From Nereocystis luetkeana (lineage: Eukaryota > Sar > Phaeophyceae > Laminariales > Laminariaceae): a DNA stretch of 64,000 bases. The DNA lies in assembly GCA_031213475.1 (NCBI GenBank), contig JARUPZ010000009.1, forward strand, positions 11,930,961-11,994,960. The letters are read 5' to 3'. How positions within the stretch are numbered: position 1 is the stretch's first letter; every line of letters begins with the position of its first letter. Of the stretch, positions 10,605-21,236 are shown piece after piece. The notes under the pieces were generated by a model that saw nothing but the letters and a program-made list of their open reading frames with translations, did no database searches and was not told where the DNA came from. A program made the position numbers and the translations under genes.

Positions 10605-10960
10605 TTTTTTTTTTTTTTTTTTTTTTTTCTCATCCCATTTATTATCTTCTCACATCTTCTTCTCTCTCTCCTTCCAACTCGTAACTCAGATCCGGGGTCA
10701 CACAGCAGGCTCTTCTACCCCCTTCCCGCTACGGTACGTGCCTTCATTTTTATCGCGAGAAGATTCCAGCCTTTTCTTCCCTCGTCGACTCGCATCGAAT
10801 TGTGCCTACCCACGCTGCAAGGCGCTCTCAACAATTAATTGAATCCTTTTTTATTTTTTGCGAATAAAGTCAAAGTCCGACCCACCTGGGGCTCGAACCC
10901 AGGACTCAAACAAGTAGAATTCGAGGTTAACCACTTACTTGAACCACCGGGGCGACCGGC
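10605..10960 (-). mobile_element. tRNA-derived SINE (S1), minus orientation
   Basis: Begins on the plus strand with a ~25-nt poly-T (its A tail) and ends with the tRNA-like head. The B box is intact. The A box carries a 4-bp AAGT duplication (TTCAAGTAAGTGG), which should weaken internal Pol III promotion. It faces the copy at 11050 head to head across an 89-bp spacer. Confidence 0.9.
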
Positions 10961-11049
10961 TAATAGGGCTCGAATGCCGAAAACACGAAAAACAAGCGAC
11001 GAATACATTTTTCCCCCACGTATTTATGAGCATCATACTACTACAGCAA

Positions 11050-11395
11050 GCCGGTCGCCCCGGTGGTTCAAGTGGTTAACCTCGAATTCTACTTGTGTTT
11101 GAGTCCTGGGTTCGAGCCCCAGGTGGGTCGGACTTTGACTATATTTGCAAAAATAAAAAAGGATTCAATTGTTGAGAGCGCCTTGCAGCGTGGGTAGGCA
11201 CAATTCGATGCGAGTCGACGAGGGGAGAAAAGGCTGAAATCTTCTCGCGATGAAAATGAAGGCACGTACCGCAGCGGGAAGGGGGGCGAAGAGCCTGCTA
11301 TGTGACCCCGGATCTATCTGAGTTACGAGTTGGAAGGAGAGAGAGAAGATGTGCGAAGATAATAAATGGGATGAGAAAAAAGAAAAAGAAAAAGT
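11050..11395 (+). mobile_element. tRNA-derived SINE (S1), plus orientation, best head
   Basis: The head reads GCCGGTCGCCCCGG, then A box TGGTTCAAGTGG, then B box GGTTCGAGCCC, with a perfect 5-bp T stem. The A-to-B spacing fits a tRNA. The body ends in GGGATGAG followed by an A/G-rich tail. Both promoter boxes match consensus, so this copy could be transcribed. Confidence 0.9.
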
Positions 11396-12079
11396 ACATA
11401 ATATACATGACATTCAATATTATTGTCGGTCTTACGAAGAAAAATCCGATGAGCTGCTCGCTGCTCGTTGTGCCGAGGATATTATATATATGCGTGCTGC
11501 AGTTTTATTTATTTAATAGAAATATATCATCAGCAGCTAGCTAGCTGTGTAATCATCGTGTAATGGTGTGATCACGGATTCCGACGTTTAGTAGTTAGGC
11601 ATAATATAATAAATATGTTGTAGACAGACTGTATTACCCGCCGAAGTTGAACTGAGTACCAGGTAGTATTTATAGTAGGGCCACCCGCGAGCTTTTTGAT
11701 GATACTATTCATATTAATAATCACCCCTATAACTCCCGACCTGCACTGATTAATCAGTAATTTTTCCCCTGCCCCCTTTATTCCCCCTCCTAGGGCCGTG
11801 TAAGGTACGTATTGAGCGGGCTGCCCAAACGTCCCTCACTAACGGAGCACCTCAACCATTGCAAATGTCTAACGCCCCACCATGACCTGTGTTGACGTTT
11901 TTACCTTCTCTGACGTCTGTTAGTTGCACATTTACTGCCTTCATGTTTTATAGCCCATGGAGTGGCGTATCGGGCATACGTACCATGGATTATTGCGTCC
12001 GTAGTGATGGTGTTGTGAAAGTACCACAGGTTGGCTTACTACTGGGAAATCTTAGGGAGCATTCGTGCATCCTTGGAGG
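11396..12079. other. No recognised feature
   Basis: AT-rich, with one TACCAGGTA at 11657 and a G11 homopolymer at about 12077 that marks the tail of the next repeat. Confidence 0.4.
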
Positions 12080-12600
12080 GGGGGGGGGGTACTGGATAGG
12101 AGATATATGTACTCGATCTACTGCATGGCCGTAGTCGTATGACCATAGACCCTCGCATCCCTACAATGCCGGGACGGAGCACATGTCGGGTTCTCACACC
12201 GACCAGGCAGACATTGTTTGCACCAAGCGCGAAGCGCCGTGAGGTGTCTGGCGAGTCGCATGAAGTGTATCCTATATCGGGGGACCATAGTTATTAGGGC
12301 CTGTCGTATACAGAAAAACCTATATATTTATCCATTTCTACTAACAACATTTGGTCCTATTAACTATGGTCCCCCGTACTACTAAGAACTGCTTTTGAGG
12401 CGGATTTCCTTGCATATGGATGACAGCTTCAATGAGTTGATTTAATTTCCAGTCTAGGCATTTCGAGAGACAGCAAAATGGGAGTACTATGAAACTGCTT
12501 GTTGTGTGCCTTACCATAAACACTGCGTGATACGATCAATCCCAGTTGTGCGGTGTATAGGTTGTTCACCTCGCACAAACGATCTAAGCATCCTTTGGGG
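12080..12600 (-). repeat. ~540-bp C-tailed repeat (family D), minus, split by a MITE
   Basis: On the minus strand it carries the family blocks GATCGTATCACG, GCTGTCATCCATATGCAAG, GCCTCAAAAGCAGTTCTT, CACCTCACGGCGCTTCGCGC, TGTCTGCCTGGTCGGTG, GGGATGCGAGGGTCTATGG, and a GAGTACAT end followed by a poly-C tract. An M1 MITE (12271-12384) interrupts it. Confidence 0.75.
12271..12384. mobile_element. TA-target MITE (M1) inserted in repeat D
   Basis: Ends TATCGGGGGACCATAG and GGTCCCCCGTAC, flanked by TA. Other D copies are continuous across the corresponding position, so the insertion is younger than this D copy. Confidence 0.85.
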
Positions 12601-13324
12601 GGGGTGATATATGACTCCATCCCCGTTTTTTATCTCCCTTCGCTGCACATAGGGATATCGTAATATATTGAAGCAGCTTTACGGGTTTCCGTTAGACGCA
12701 AGTCATGCATGCGTAATTCACCGCATATTGAAACCCCCTTATAGTTGGGGACATACTGGTAGATAGATGTGGCATTTTCCCTCTAGGCCGTTTGTTCGTG
12801 GGTGCAAGCTCCTCAGGCGAGGAGCCTCCGAAAAATTAGGTACTCAACCCCGGACACTCACGCACTGACACGCCTGATTCTTCTGCACTGCCCCTTTTCC
12901 GGGAGAGTGGGTACCGCCGGTGATTAGCACCCCTTCTCGATGATCATGTTCACACCTACCTCTGGATCTATTGAACCCCGTATTTTATTTCGGCGCTTGT
13001 GGTCTTGCGGTCAACGCCCCCCTTCGCGATCTCCCCTTCCATTCCCGCCCCCCCCCCCCCCCCCGTCCTTACACGCCTTTTAACCTGGAAGACCCCCGAC
13101 CGTGAATATATGCTGTCCCTCGACGTGTGCTTGTTCTCTCTTCTCCTGCCCTACACTCCTTTCTTTCCCACATACACTGCTATACCTCCACCCCGCCCTG
13201 TGCTCGCTCGAATAAAGATATAACTTCTGAAGCTGGAGGAGAGCCTGCTGCAAGAAACAGCCTCGGGTGAAACCGACCGCGAAGACCACGTGTTGCCTCG
13301 CCTGCGCCGCCGGCCGCAACCCCC
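12601..13324. other. No recognised gene; C17 homopolymer
   Basis: Contains a 17-nt C run at 13048-13064. The fragment at about 12800-12845 (GAGCCTCCGAAAAATTAGG) resembles the right part of MITE family M3. No coding block recognised. Confidence 0.4.
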
Positions 13325-13450
13325 CGATCCCGCAGGCAATGTCTGCCTGGTCGGTGAAAGCCCGGCGTGCTCCGCCCAGGCATTGTAGGGGGGCGAGGGC
13401 CTATGCTTATATGGCTACGGCCATGCATGGCATGATCACACCCCCCTTGC
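13325..13450 (+). repeat. Repeat D, 3' fragment
   Basis: TGTCTGCCTGGTCGGTGAAA, CCGGCGTGCTCCG and GCTACGGCCATGCATG blocks followed by a C run match the 3' part of family D. Confidence 0.7.
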
Positions 13451-13650
13451 GCCACCCTCTCGTATTGTTGCTGTGATCACGTGCAAATTGTTTCCCACCT
13501 CTCCCGCAAGTCGCAGATTCCGTGCTCGAACCCAAACCATGATCACCCCCGTACCTCGTAACATAACTCCCTCCCCCAAACCTTGCCGTTGCTGTTCCCG
13601 GTTCAATCCGCCCCCCCCCAACACCTAGGCCCCTAGCCTCGCTAGCCCCC

Positions 13651-13870
13651 CTATAGAATAGACGGTGGCCACAGGCGGTGAATCGTCAAGGGATAAGACT
13701 ATATAGCAAAAGTTGTGTATGTAATATATGGAGACGACGTATTGAGCGCCTGGATGTTGGAGGTGTCTCTGTTTTAAACTGGAACGGTGCACCGTCTCGA
13801 ACGGGATGCATGGTCAATGGTCAATGGTCAAATCACTAAGAAACAATGAATGAGTACCCTCCCCCTGCCC
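13651..13870 (+). repeat. Dispersed ~215-bp repeat R4
   Basis: Shared with 29961-30170 and in part 39655-39725. Markers are GGTGGCCACAGGCGG, GAGCGCC, GTTGGAGGTGTCT, GGAACGGTGC and GGGATGC. Each full copy ends in GAGTAC and a C-rich tract, as repeat D does, so it may be a variant end of the same element. Confidence 0.7.
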
Positions 13871-13884
13871 CCGTACATATCATA

Positions 13885-14395
13885 TATTGGTTGGGTTGGC
13901 GTCGGTTGGCAACGGCACTGTAGAAACTGCCGCTCACTACTTGGGCTAGACAACCAGGGTACCGCTATTTATTAATGTGTTTCTTTTTGGCGGGCGGTCA
14001 CAGCTTGTGGTCGAGTTCGATCGTATGTGCGGGGTGGAGACCCTTCATTCCGCACAAGGGGTATGACCGTACCACGTATTATTTATGGTGAAGCACCCAA
14101 ATGGCAGTTACGTAGTACTCCCCTTGCTGTCGCTGGAACTGGCCACACCCGGAAATAAATGAAATCATCGAAGCTGTCCAGTCATACGCAAGTCCGCCTC
14201 ACAAGCGGTTCTTATGCAGCTCACCATTCATGCCACTCGCCGGACGCCTCACGGCGCTTTGCGCCTGGTGCAAGTGATGTCTGCCTGGTTGGTGAAAATT
14301 CGACGTGCTCCGTCCCGGCATTTGTGGGGATGCGAGGGTCTATGGCCATACGACTCCAGCCATGCACGAGATCGAATACCCCCCCCCGCCCCCTG
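13885..14395 (+). repeat. ~540-bp C-tailed repeat (family D), tandem copy 1
   Basis: Begins around TATTGGTTGGGTTGGCG and ends GAATACCCCCCCCCGCCCC. Directly followed by a second copy in the same orientation. No open coding frame; function unknown. Confidence 0.75.
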
Positions 14396-14404
14396 AATAA
14401 TTAA

Positions 14405-14955
14405 CGTGGTAAATGTTTATATATCGGTTGAATTGGCGTAGATTTGTCGACGACGCTGTAAAGCACGCTTTTTCACTGCGTGAGCTAGACCACCAGCGTA
14501 CCGTTTTTTTTCTGTTCGGCGGTCTCCATGGCCGGCGGTGGAGTTGGATCATTTTTGTGCGGGGAGAACCTCATCTCCTCACAAACAAGGGGGGTGGTCG
14601 TATCACGTGGTGTGTATATGGTAAGGCAACCACGAGGCAGTTACATAGTAAGCGCGTTACTACTGTCTCTGGAAACTTCCACACAAGCAAATACATCAAT
14701 TCATTGACGCTGTCATCCATGTGCAAAGAAAGGCGCCTCGCAAGTGGTTGATAGTAGGATGCAGCTCGCCTTTCATGCGACTCGCCCAGCACCTCTCGGC
14801 GCTTCGTGCTGGGTGCAAGTGATGTCTGCCTGGTCGGTGAAAACCCGACGTGATCCGTCCCGGCAGTGTAGGGATGCGAGAGGGTCGATGGTCATACGAC
14901 TACGGCCGTGCATGATATCGAGTACACCCCGTCCTCCTCTACCCCCCCTCCCCTC
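14405..14955 (+). repeat. ~540-bp C-tailed repeat (family D), tandem copy 2
   Basis: Full-length copy from TATCGGTTGAATTGGCG to GAGTACACCCCGTCC followed by a C-rich tract. Closest in layout to the copy at 59100-59650. Confidence 0.8.
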
Positions 14956-15683
14956 CCCTCGCCGATAATCGAGCTAATAATGAGTGAATGCGTGCGTTTA
15001 GGTTTAGGGTTCTTGGAATTGAATTCATGTATAGTACATAAATAGTGTATATATTATGAGGATGACCAGGAAACCGGAATTAGATATGATGCGGATGACC
15101 TGGAAAACGTATGGCTAGTAGCGAAAATGGGGAGAAAACCAGATTGCTTGTGGGGAGTGTGATCACATTTATCATTGTTATTATTTTTATGCTCGCCTTC
15201 CGACAATATTATTCTGTACGATGAGGCTATCGTCCAGAACCTCCTCGCTGTACACAGGAGCTCTGTATCCCGCCCAAAACACGGGTTTAGAAATGAATGG
15301 ATGCATGTGCCGATCCCACTGCCTACGTATGTGTGTTAGAGGAAAAAACTGCGATCCAACCGCAATGGAAAGAAGATTATAGACCAGGAAAATGTCACAG
15401 GCACACATAAGTTCGCGTAAAAGCGATATATTACCGCTCTCATCGTAGCACGCGTCTACTCTATATACTTTATACACACAGCGGTGGCACGGTAAGGGCT
15501 GTCTTAGGGAGTGACGTATAGTGTGTGCATCAGCTCGTAGGTGAGGTGGTAGGCTTAGACTCGCTGATGGGCGATGACCAGCCTAAGCACAGTGGAGTGA
15601 TCGCGTCTGAGATATTCGACAGAAGAGGCCAAGTTTAAGTCGGCGACCCAGGCCAAGTTGACTGTTTGATTCACCGTTAGGTT
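14956..15683. other. No recognised gene
   Basis: Includes two TTTAGG-like units near 15000, too short to call telomeric. A minus-strand frame of 96 codons at 15187-15477 has no recognised motif. Confidence 0.35.
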
Positions 15684-16025
15684 GTGCAGATCATACCAGA
15701 GCTCGTCACGTTTCATCTCGGTCTAGGGTCTCACAAATGTGTACCTGTGCGTGGTGGGGTGACTCGCACTTGCACTGGTTCCTTCTTATATATATGTGGG
15801 TATTCAAACGCTATGATACCTGACACCAGGTATACGCTTTCTCATGTACCTCCTGTGCGCCTCTGATCTGTAACTCAATTGAATCTGTGTGAACATCCCA
15901 AAGCTTATATATTACCAGGAAAATATATAGAAAATACTGATGGTATTCCACTGTTATTGGGTTAAGCCTGGTTAAGCCTGGTCGGTCAAAATACTGTGGG
16001 CGCTTGCCCGTATCGGGCTATACCC
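15684..16025 (+). repeat. Inverted ~350-bp repeat R2, left copy
   Basis: An inverted copy is at 23455-23810. Shared blocks include GATCATACCAGAGCTCGTCA, ATCTCGGTCTAGGGTCTCA, GGGTATTCAAACG, CCCAAAGCTTAT and CCGTATCGGGCTATA. The pair brackets the retroelement zone. It may be an LTR or 3' region of the elements between them. Confidence 0.8.
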
Positions 16026-16200
16026 TGTTTGTGGTATGCAGGAGTTTGATACAAGTCTGCGGATATTGGGGGTTTAATACATTGCGGGGTTTCGTATAAT
16101 GTATCAGGGCATTATTTGGTATGCCTCGTGACTGGAGGGGCGGAGCGGCTCCTCCGGGAGCAGTCACTGATGCCAATGATACGAACTCGTAGATTTGATG
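16026..16200. mobile_element. LTR-like fragment
   Basis: Starts TGTTTGTGGTATGC and matches 21740-21905 through GGGGGTTTA, GGTTTCGTAT, TATGCCTCGTG, CTGGAGGGG and AATGATAC. The inner boundary overlaps the truncated 3' end of the minus-strand pol. Read on the minus strand it would be the CA-ending part of a 3' LTR; read on the plus strand, the TG start of a 5' LTR. Orientation is unresolved. Confidence 0.55.
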
Positions 16201-16879
16201 TACGTAAGGATGTGCAACGCTGCCTGCCAATGCAATAACTTAGGTGCTGCAGAGTATCTTGCCACCACCCGAACCGCGTCCAGAATGTCCGGGCGAGTCT
16301 GGTTTGCCAGCCACATCAAATACCCTACCAACAAACAACCGAAAATACTCATCAACGTCTGGTTCATCCTTGTCAAACACCTCGAGCTTTAGGTCAACCA
16401 CCGCAGGAACGCACTTGCCGCGGGTGACACCAAACTTCGCTACGGTGCGTTCAGCGAAAACCTGCATCGTCAATGTCCCTGCATCCCAGTCTCGAGAATC
16501 GGCAACCTGCGTACCACCGCAACTCCCCAAGGTTGTTGATAAGAACGAACTGGTCCAAGTCCTCACAAAACTGGCCGCACCTACTCTTAAGCCCCACCGC
16601 GAATATGTCATCCACATGCACTACTACTACTACTACGATAGAAACGCCCCCCGCCTCCACCAAACGCATGACACACGCGTTTGGCTCACACTGCTCAAAA
16701 CCAAGACCCATCATACCACGTACCAAGTGATGATGCCACTGTCGCGACGCCTGCTTCCTACCATACAGGCTGTGACATACCTTGACTACCTTACCGGACA
16801 TCGACCCGCACCCCTTGGGGAGGCGCATGTAGACGTTCTCGCTTAGCTCTGACTGGACAAACGCCTGCTTGGCATCAAA
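16168..16879 (-). pseudogene. Copia reverse transcriptase and RNase H, broken
   Basis: The RT part contains the FDAKQAF block with the first catalytic Asp, CHSLYGRKQASRQW, and the active-site block HVDDI (usual Tyr replaced by His). A frameshift follows, then a block near CVPAVVDL. RNase H is recognised by LVGYLMWLANQTRPDILDAV followed by RYSAAP and HW.AALHILTYIKSTSSY, where family similarity stops. A stop codon directly precedes the FDAKQAF block. Confidence 0.85.
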
Positions 16880-17497
16880 CTAGCACACATCCAATCCCAA
16901 CTCACATGCGAAGGCAGCGAGCAAACGAATGCGCGCAACGGATGGGCACGCGGAGTAAGTCTCGAAATAGTCAACTCCTGCAGTCCAAAGCCCTTCGCTA
17001 CCAATCTGACCTTTGTCCACACTACTCTGCATACCCAGCCCCCCCTGCTGCCGTGACGCCGACCGCGTTGCCGCCGGCGATACCCCCGGTTGCTGTTGCT
17101 GCTGCTGCTGCACCGGCACCTCCGACACAGTGGGCGGAGGTGCGGGCGAGGAGTTTGGCGATGCAGCGGTTGCGGGCGGCGCAGGGGGAAGGGACACAGG
17201 CAACGACTCCGTCGGTGGAACGGTCGCTGACGTCGGCTTCTGCTGCTGCGGTACGGACGACGCAGAAAGCAGGGGCGTAGCCGAAAACTCTGGCGTTACA
17301 CCAGTTGATGGCGTCGACGGCTGGTACCACACCTCGAAGCCCCACGACGCATGCGGTTGCTGAGTTGGGTCACCGACAGCCCCCTCCTTGACCGGCGACG
17401 GGGACCCGGCTATCATGGTTCCTCCATCGAACGGCGCGCGCCGATAGCCCCACGTCACATCGGTCGAGTAGCTCGCGATGCCGGATGGCGACAACAT
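16880..17497 (-). pseudogene. Copia integrase C-terminal region and Pro/Gln linker
   Basis: An open minus frame with GYRRAPFDGG-like integrase tail, a Pro/Ser-rich linker with a run of seven Gln (CTG repeat on the plus strand at 17090-17110), and the RT lead-in VDYFETYSACPSVARIRLLA, which fits the DYxETF start of Copia RT. Ends at a stop before the first RT Asp. Confidence 0.75.
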
Positions 17498-17535
17498 GAT
17501 CTTGCTGCAATCCGAGGCGTGGTCGTTGCCGGAGT

Positions 17536-17991
17536 TCAGGCAGAAGCATGGCTCGCCCTTCGGCTCTGACCTAGCCGCCCGCTTGGCCTTGTGCGTCCTG
17601 GCATCATGTATGCAAGCACCGGGTCCATGTAAGGCCTCTTGTGGAACTTCTCGAACGAGCGCATCACGCCGGGCTTTTCATCCACTCGCGCCATGAGGTT
17701 GAGCGCGTCGCACATCCACGTCCATGCTTCCGGCCACGTGCGATCGTAGTTGAGCGCCTTGGTCGAAAACTCCACACCATCAAACATGGTCTGCAACTCC
17801 AAGAATGCGGCCTGACCTCCTTCGGCAACAAGACTTAGCTTCCGCTCCACCCGCCCGTTGCGCTTCGGACCGTCGACGGACGTGAACTCGTGGCGGGTGT
17901 TGTTCTCCGCCATCAGCCTTTGAAACTCGGTGTTAGTGAAATCGGAGACGTTGTCCGTGCGAAGGTATCCAGGCTTTCCGTAGGCATTCAC
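17536..17991 (-). pseudogene. Copia integrase core, second half
   Basis: YLRTDNVSDF carries the second catalytic Asp (residue 13 of this frame) and GPKRNGRVERK the catalytic Glu (residue 49), matching the D-D35-E core of Copia integrases. Frameshifted relative to the first half of integrase, which lies in the frame ending at 17933. Confidence 0.85.
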
Positions 17992-19384
17992 GGACGCCAG
18001 GCAAGTAAGTGCTGAAAACGAGGGTGACGGTGGTCGCGCTCTTACCCGGCAGGTATACCGGCCAGTCCACGTTGGTGGCGTCGTCGACGATCATCAAACA
18101 GTACCGAGCGCCGCCCGATGACGTCGGCAAGGGTCCTGTGATGACGGTGAACAGGCGCTGCATCCGCTTCTCAGCACGGCATGATGTGGAGTTTGCGATG
18201 GCTTTGCGGATCCCCTCCCCCCCCGCGCATCCGTCGCTATACCCCCAACTTCCCGTCATGATGCCCATTTGACGAGCATTCTCACGTACAACGGTATCGT
18301 GGGCGTGGCCAAGAGAACAGTGCAGGTCGTTGACGCCTATCCATCTATGCCCACCAGGCCTCAACACTACAGCAGCAAGTGCAGGGGGTTTCTCGTGCCT
18401 CGCTACCCCAGTGACTTTGACGTAGTTACCGATCTTCCCCTTGCGGAAAAACACGCGCCCGTTTAGCATGTGCGCCCCGTTGTGGTCAAGAGTAATGACT
18501 TGTTCCTCTTGGATCACGTTGAACGAAAGGTCGAAAGGAACCCCAGGCACATACGACACATTCCTCAGAGTCACCGCTACGTCCTCAGCACAGTGCATCA
18601 CTAGATCGACGTAGCCGAAAACCCCTACCTCCAGTTTCTGTCCATCGCCTACGATCAAAAACTTCTCAGCGGGGGTAGGGGGTCTCTTGTTGTAAAATAA
18701 CGTACAATCACCAGTGCAATGGATTGACGCAGCTCTATCTCCTATCATAATCTTGCTCCCAGACCTTGCTGTCCTCACAGGATCCCCACCAACAGAAAGA
18801 GCATGCCACTTGCCTAAAGACGTCAAATGCGCCACGAAGAGAGCGGGCCACTTGACCTGCTGATCGCTGCTGGACGTCACTTGGCTTTCGATAGTCGAGG
18901 AAAGCGGCCCCGCCCTCGTAAGTTCCCCGGCTTCTCCACTTCCCGGCTCTGGCTGACCTTGCACTCCGCCGCCCACACCGCCCCCATCCCAGTACGGTTC
19001 ACCGCCGCCCACACCGCCCCCGTCCCATTGCTGTACGCCACCGCCCACACCGCCCCCGTCCAATTCGTCGCCGTGAATGACGAAGCCAGTTTGATGCTGG
19101 GGCCAAGCTCCTGGTGGTGGTGGTGCGCTGCTGTAGTGGTCCTGAGGGGACGGAGGGCCATACGGAGGGGCCGCGAGAATGTTTGCATGCGTAAGGGTGG
19201 GTGCAGCAGTGCGGCATTGCCTGGCCATATTGCCGAAAGCGCCACAAGTGCTGCAGACCCCCCAAAAATCTTGCGGTGCTCGACAAATCGCGGATTTATG
19301 CCCGAGAGCGCCACACCGGTCGCGCTTGTACGTTTCCTCCATCGACGCTCGTGGAGGCGGATGTGATTCTGGCAGATACCACAC
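17933..19384 (-). pseudogene. Copia zinc-knuckle, protease and integrase N-terminal region
   Basis: In order: a first zinc knuckle RDRCGALGHKSAIC (first Cys replaced), a second knuckle CSTCGAFGNMARQC (His replaced by Asn), three 12-residue DGGGVGGGV-type repeats (~residues 109-147), a protease-like block IGDRAASIHCTGD where D[ST]GAS is expected, GAG-pre-integrase with LHCSLGH but the CxxC reduced to one Cys, then integrase TGPLPTSSGGARY and VDDATNVDW. The first catalytic Asp of integrase is Val. The open frame survives 483 codons although key residues are lost. Confidence 0.85.
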
Positions 19385-19399
19385 ACTTCCGGTGTAACC

Positions 19400-19619
19400 T
19401 GCCCCACCAGCGCCCCCCGGCCTCTGCGGCTGCTGCTGCTGCTGCGGCTGAGGTGGGCGCGGCTGCTCGTAACTTCGGCCACCCTCACGCTGCTGCTGTT
19501 AACCTCCCCCCAGCTGTGGCTGCAGCTGCTGCTGCTGCTGTGGCTGTTGCTGTCCATACGGCCGCTGCTACTGCTGGCTGTTGCTGTCCATACGGCCGCT
19601 GCTACTGCTGCTGTCCATA

Positions 19620-19652
<33 letters not shown>

Positions 19653-19860
19653 TGGCCCGCCGCCTCCACACCTTCCCTGAAAACCACCACCAATGGCGAG
19701 GGCTTAAGATGCATGTATCGCTTCTGGGAGTGCAATCTTAATTCCTGCAGGTAAAACACTCATGATAAGGGCCAACGCTCCGGGGTCCTTTCGGCACAAT
19801 GCAACAAGCGCCTGTTTTCACACCAGGGTTGTTGCTATTTTCCGAAGTTTTCGCCCGCTC
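19400..19860 (-). pseudogene. Copia Gag C-terminal Gln-rich segment
   Basis: CAG-repeat sequence encodes Gln runs spaced by RPYG/QYGQQQ motifs, with PEAIHAS and GGGFQGRCGGG just upstream. Frame breaks and a stop separate it from the zinc knuckles. The Gag start was not found. In other frames it yields Ala or Ser runs, which are artefacts. Confidence 0.6.
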
Positions 19861-20129
19861 ACACTCTGCGGTAGTTCATGCAGAGACTAACCATTGTACC
19901 ACGCAGCCTATAGGTGTTGGTGAGCCATCGTACGCGCTTTGCTGAAATACGTAGTGTATGATTCGTCATTTCAGCACTCATACGCTCACACCAACCGCAA
20001 AAGCGTAGTGATTCTTTCTTCGTCCTATTCGTTTAGCTTTCGGGTGTAAAGGTAAGAGAGCGTGGATACGTTCATGGTGTTATTCAGTTGCCATTAATAC
20101 GGCACGGTATACACCATATCGGATACCTG

Positions 20130-20310
20130 GTAGCTCGTTAATACCGTTTCTCTCACCTACTGATACCGCACTATTTCGAACTTGTTTGTTTCCTCCAATC
20201 GAGATGCGCTTTAGTTACAGCCTGTTGGGTGACCACAGGCAAGATTTCAGGAGTTTGAGCTATAAATGTGCGAACATCATACGAAATACGTACTACCGCA
20301 GCAGTAGCAT
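20130..20310 (+). repeat. Degenerate dispersed repeat shared with 9520-9835
   Basis: Same block order as the 9.5-kb copy: GTTAATACCGTTTC, CAATCGAGATGC, CAGCCTGT, GATTTCAGG, CATACGAAATA. A TACCTGGTA lies at its left edge (20124). Confidence 0.45.
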
Positions 20311-20574
20311 GTGTTTTGAGCACCCCACACTCTCAGTGTTACAACAGCGTCAACCAGCTGGCCAGATTCGTTCTCGAACAATCCAATCTTCAGATGATAC
20401 TTTCATGTGAAGTAGCACAGCAGTTGCGGTGTATTCTTCAAACCAAACCGAGGTTGAAACCGCTCGACGTCCACCAACCATGCAGTGTTTCTTCGTACGC
20501 GTTTGCTAATTCTTCATACCTTATACTATTACTTCGCAACGATGTATGTACGATACGGATATATGTTGTAGGTT

Positions 20575-20760
20575 TCCATCCCGTTTATTTGTTATATTCG
20601 CCCTTTTTATCCAATCGCTCCCCCGTACAAACGTCCAAGGTCACAGAGCAAGCTCTTTATCCCCCCCCCAGCGTATGCCTGTGGGTGGGATTTTTATTGC
20701 GATACTAGACTGCATCAGTCCTGCGTTGCGCCTACCCTGTCGCGAGTTGGGGTATCCCCC
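20575..20760 (-). mobile_element. SINE S1 body remnant
   Basis: Matches the S1 body in pieces (CATCCCGTTTATT, GGTCACAGAGCAAGCTCTTT, TTTTTATTGCGA, GCGCCTACCCTGTCGCG), in minus orientation. The tRNA-like head is missing. Confidence 0.55.
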
Positions 20761-20762
20761 TT

Positions 20763-20937
20763 GTTAGGGGATCCTTTCTTCCTTAGGAGACCCCCTCATA
20801 TCTTAGAGGATCCTCTCTCCCCTTAGGGGATCCCCTGTCCACTTAGGGGGTTCCCTCTCGCCTTAGGGGATCCCTACTCACCTTAGGGGACCCCCTCTGG
20901 CCTTAGGGGGTCCCCAACAGCCGTAGGGGACCGCCAC
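20763..20937. repeat. 20-bp minisatellite with GGGGATCCCC core, array 1
   Basis: About nine 20-bp units of the type CTTAGGGGATCCCCTGTCCA. Each unit is largely self-complementary around GATC. Continues after a gap at 21424. Confidence 0.9.
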
Positions 20938-20976
20938 CATGTGTGTATTGTCTTGTGCGCCCAGGGGTCGGGCGTG

Positions 20977-21236
20977 GCGGGGTATTCAAACCTAGGCATT
21001 CTGCGATGTTCTCATTGCAGCATTCCGCGAATTAGCATTGTTCAGGAAAGGGAGAGAGCGGGTTGGGTTTTCATGTGGTCGGGACCACAAGCGTAAATAA
21101 CATTCAAACGGGGAGGGCTTGGACATAGGCAGCCCGTAAGAGTCGGGCGAGGGCGGGGAATTTCGACCTAGATATTATGCTGGGTTCCCATTGCAGCAAT
21201 CCGCGAAATGGGCATTGTTCAGGAAGGGGAGCGGGT
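20977..21236. repeat. Two direct copies of a ~85-bp unit
   Basis: 20977-21062 and 21150-21236 share GGCGGGG, GACCTAG, TTCYCATTGCAGCA, TCCGCGAA and GCATTGTTCAGGAA. They lie between the two arrays of the 20-bp minisatellite and may be part of a higher-order repeat. Confidence 0.7.

Larger units (their letters stand above)
16168..19860 (-). mobile_element. Decayed Ty1/Copia retrotransposon, minus strand
   Basis: Order on the minus strand is Gln-rich Gag, zinc knuckles, protease, GAG-pre-integrase, integrase, Pro-rich linker, reverse transcriptase, RNase H. Integrase before RT is the defining Copia order (known). Several frameshifts and at least one stop interrupt it, active-site residues are lost in protease and integrase, and RNase H is cut off after about 70 residues. 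It is dead. The five decayed segments are listed separately. Confidence 0.9.

Noticed and set aside
10860-10960. tRNA genes at 2390, 10880, 11060 and 36150
   Set aside because: They have A and B boxes and a T arm, but lack a clean acceptor stem and are joined to a conserved repeat body, so they are SINE heads.
14998-15015. Plant-type telomere repeat TTTAGGG
   Set aside because: Only two imperfect units are present, within chance.
18877-19671. 264-codon minus frame with Ala and Ser runs
   Set aside because: It is another frame of the Gln-rich Copia gag region; the zinc knuckles read in a different frame.
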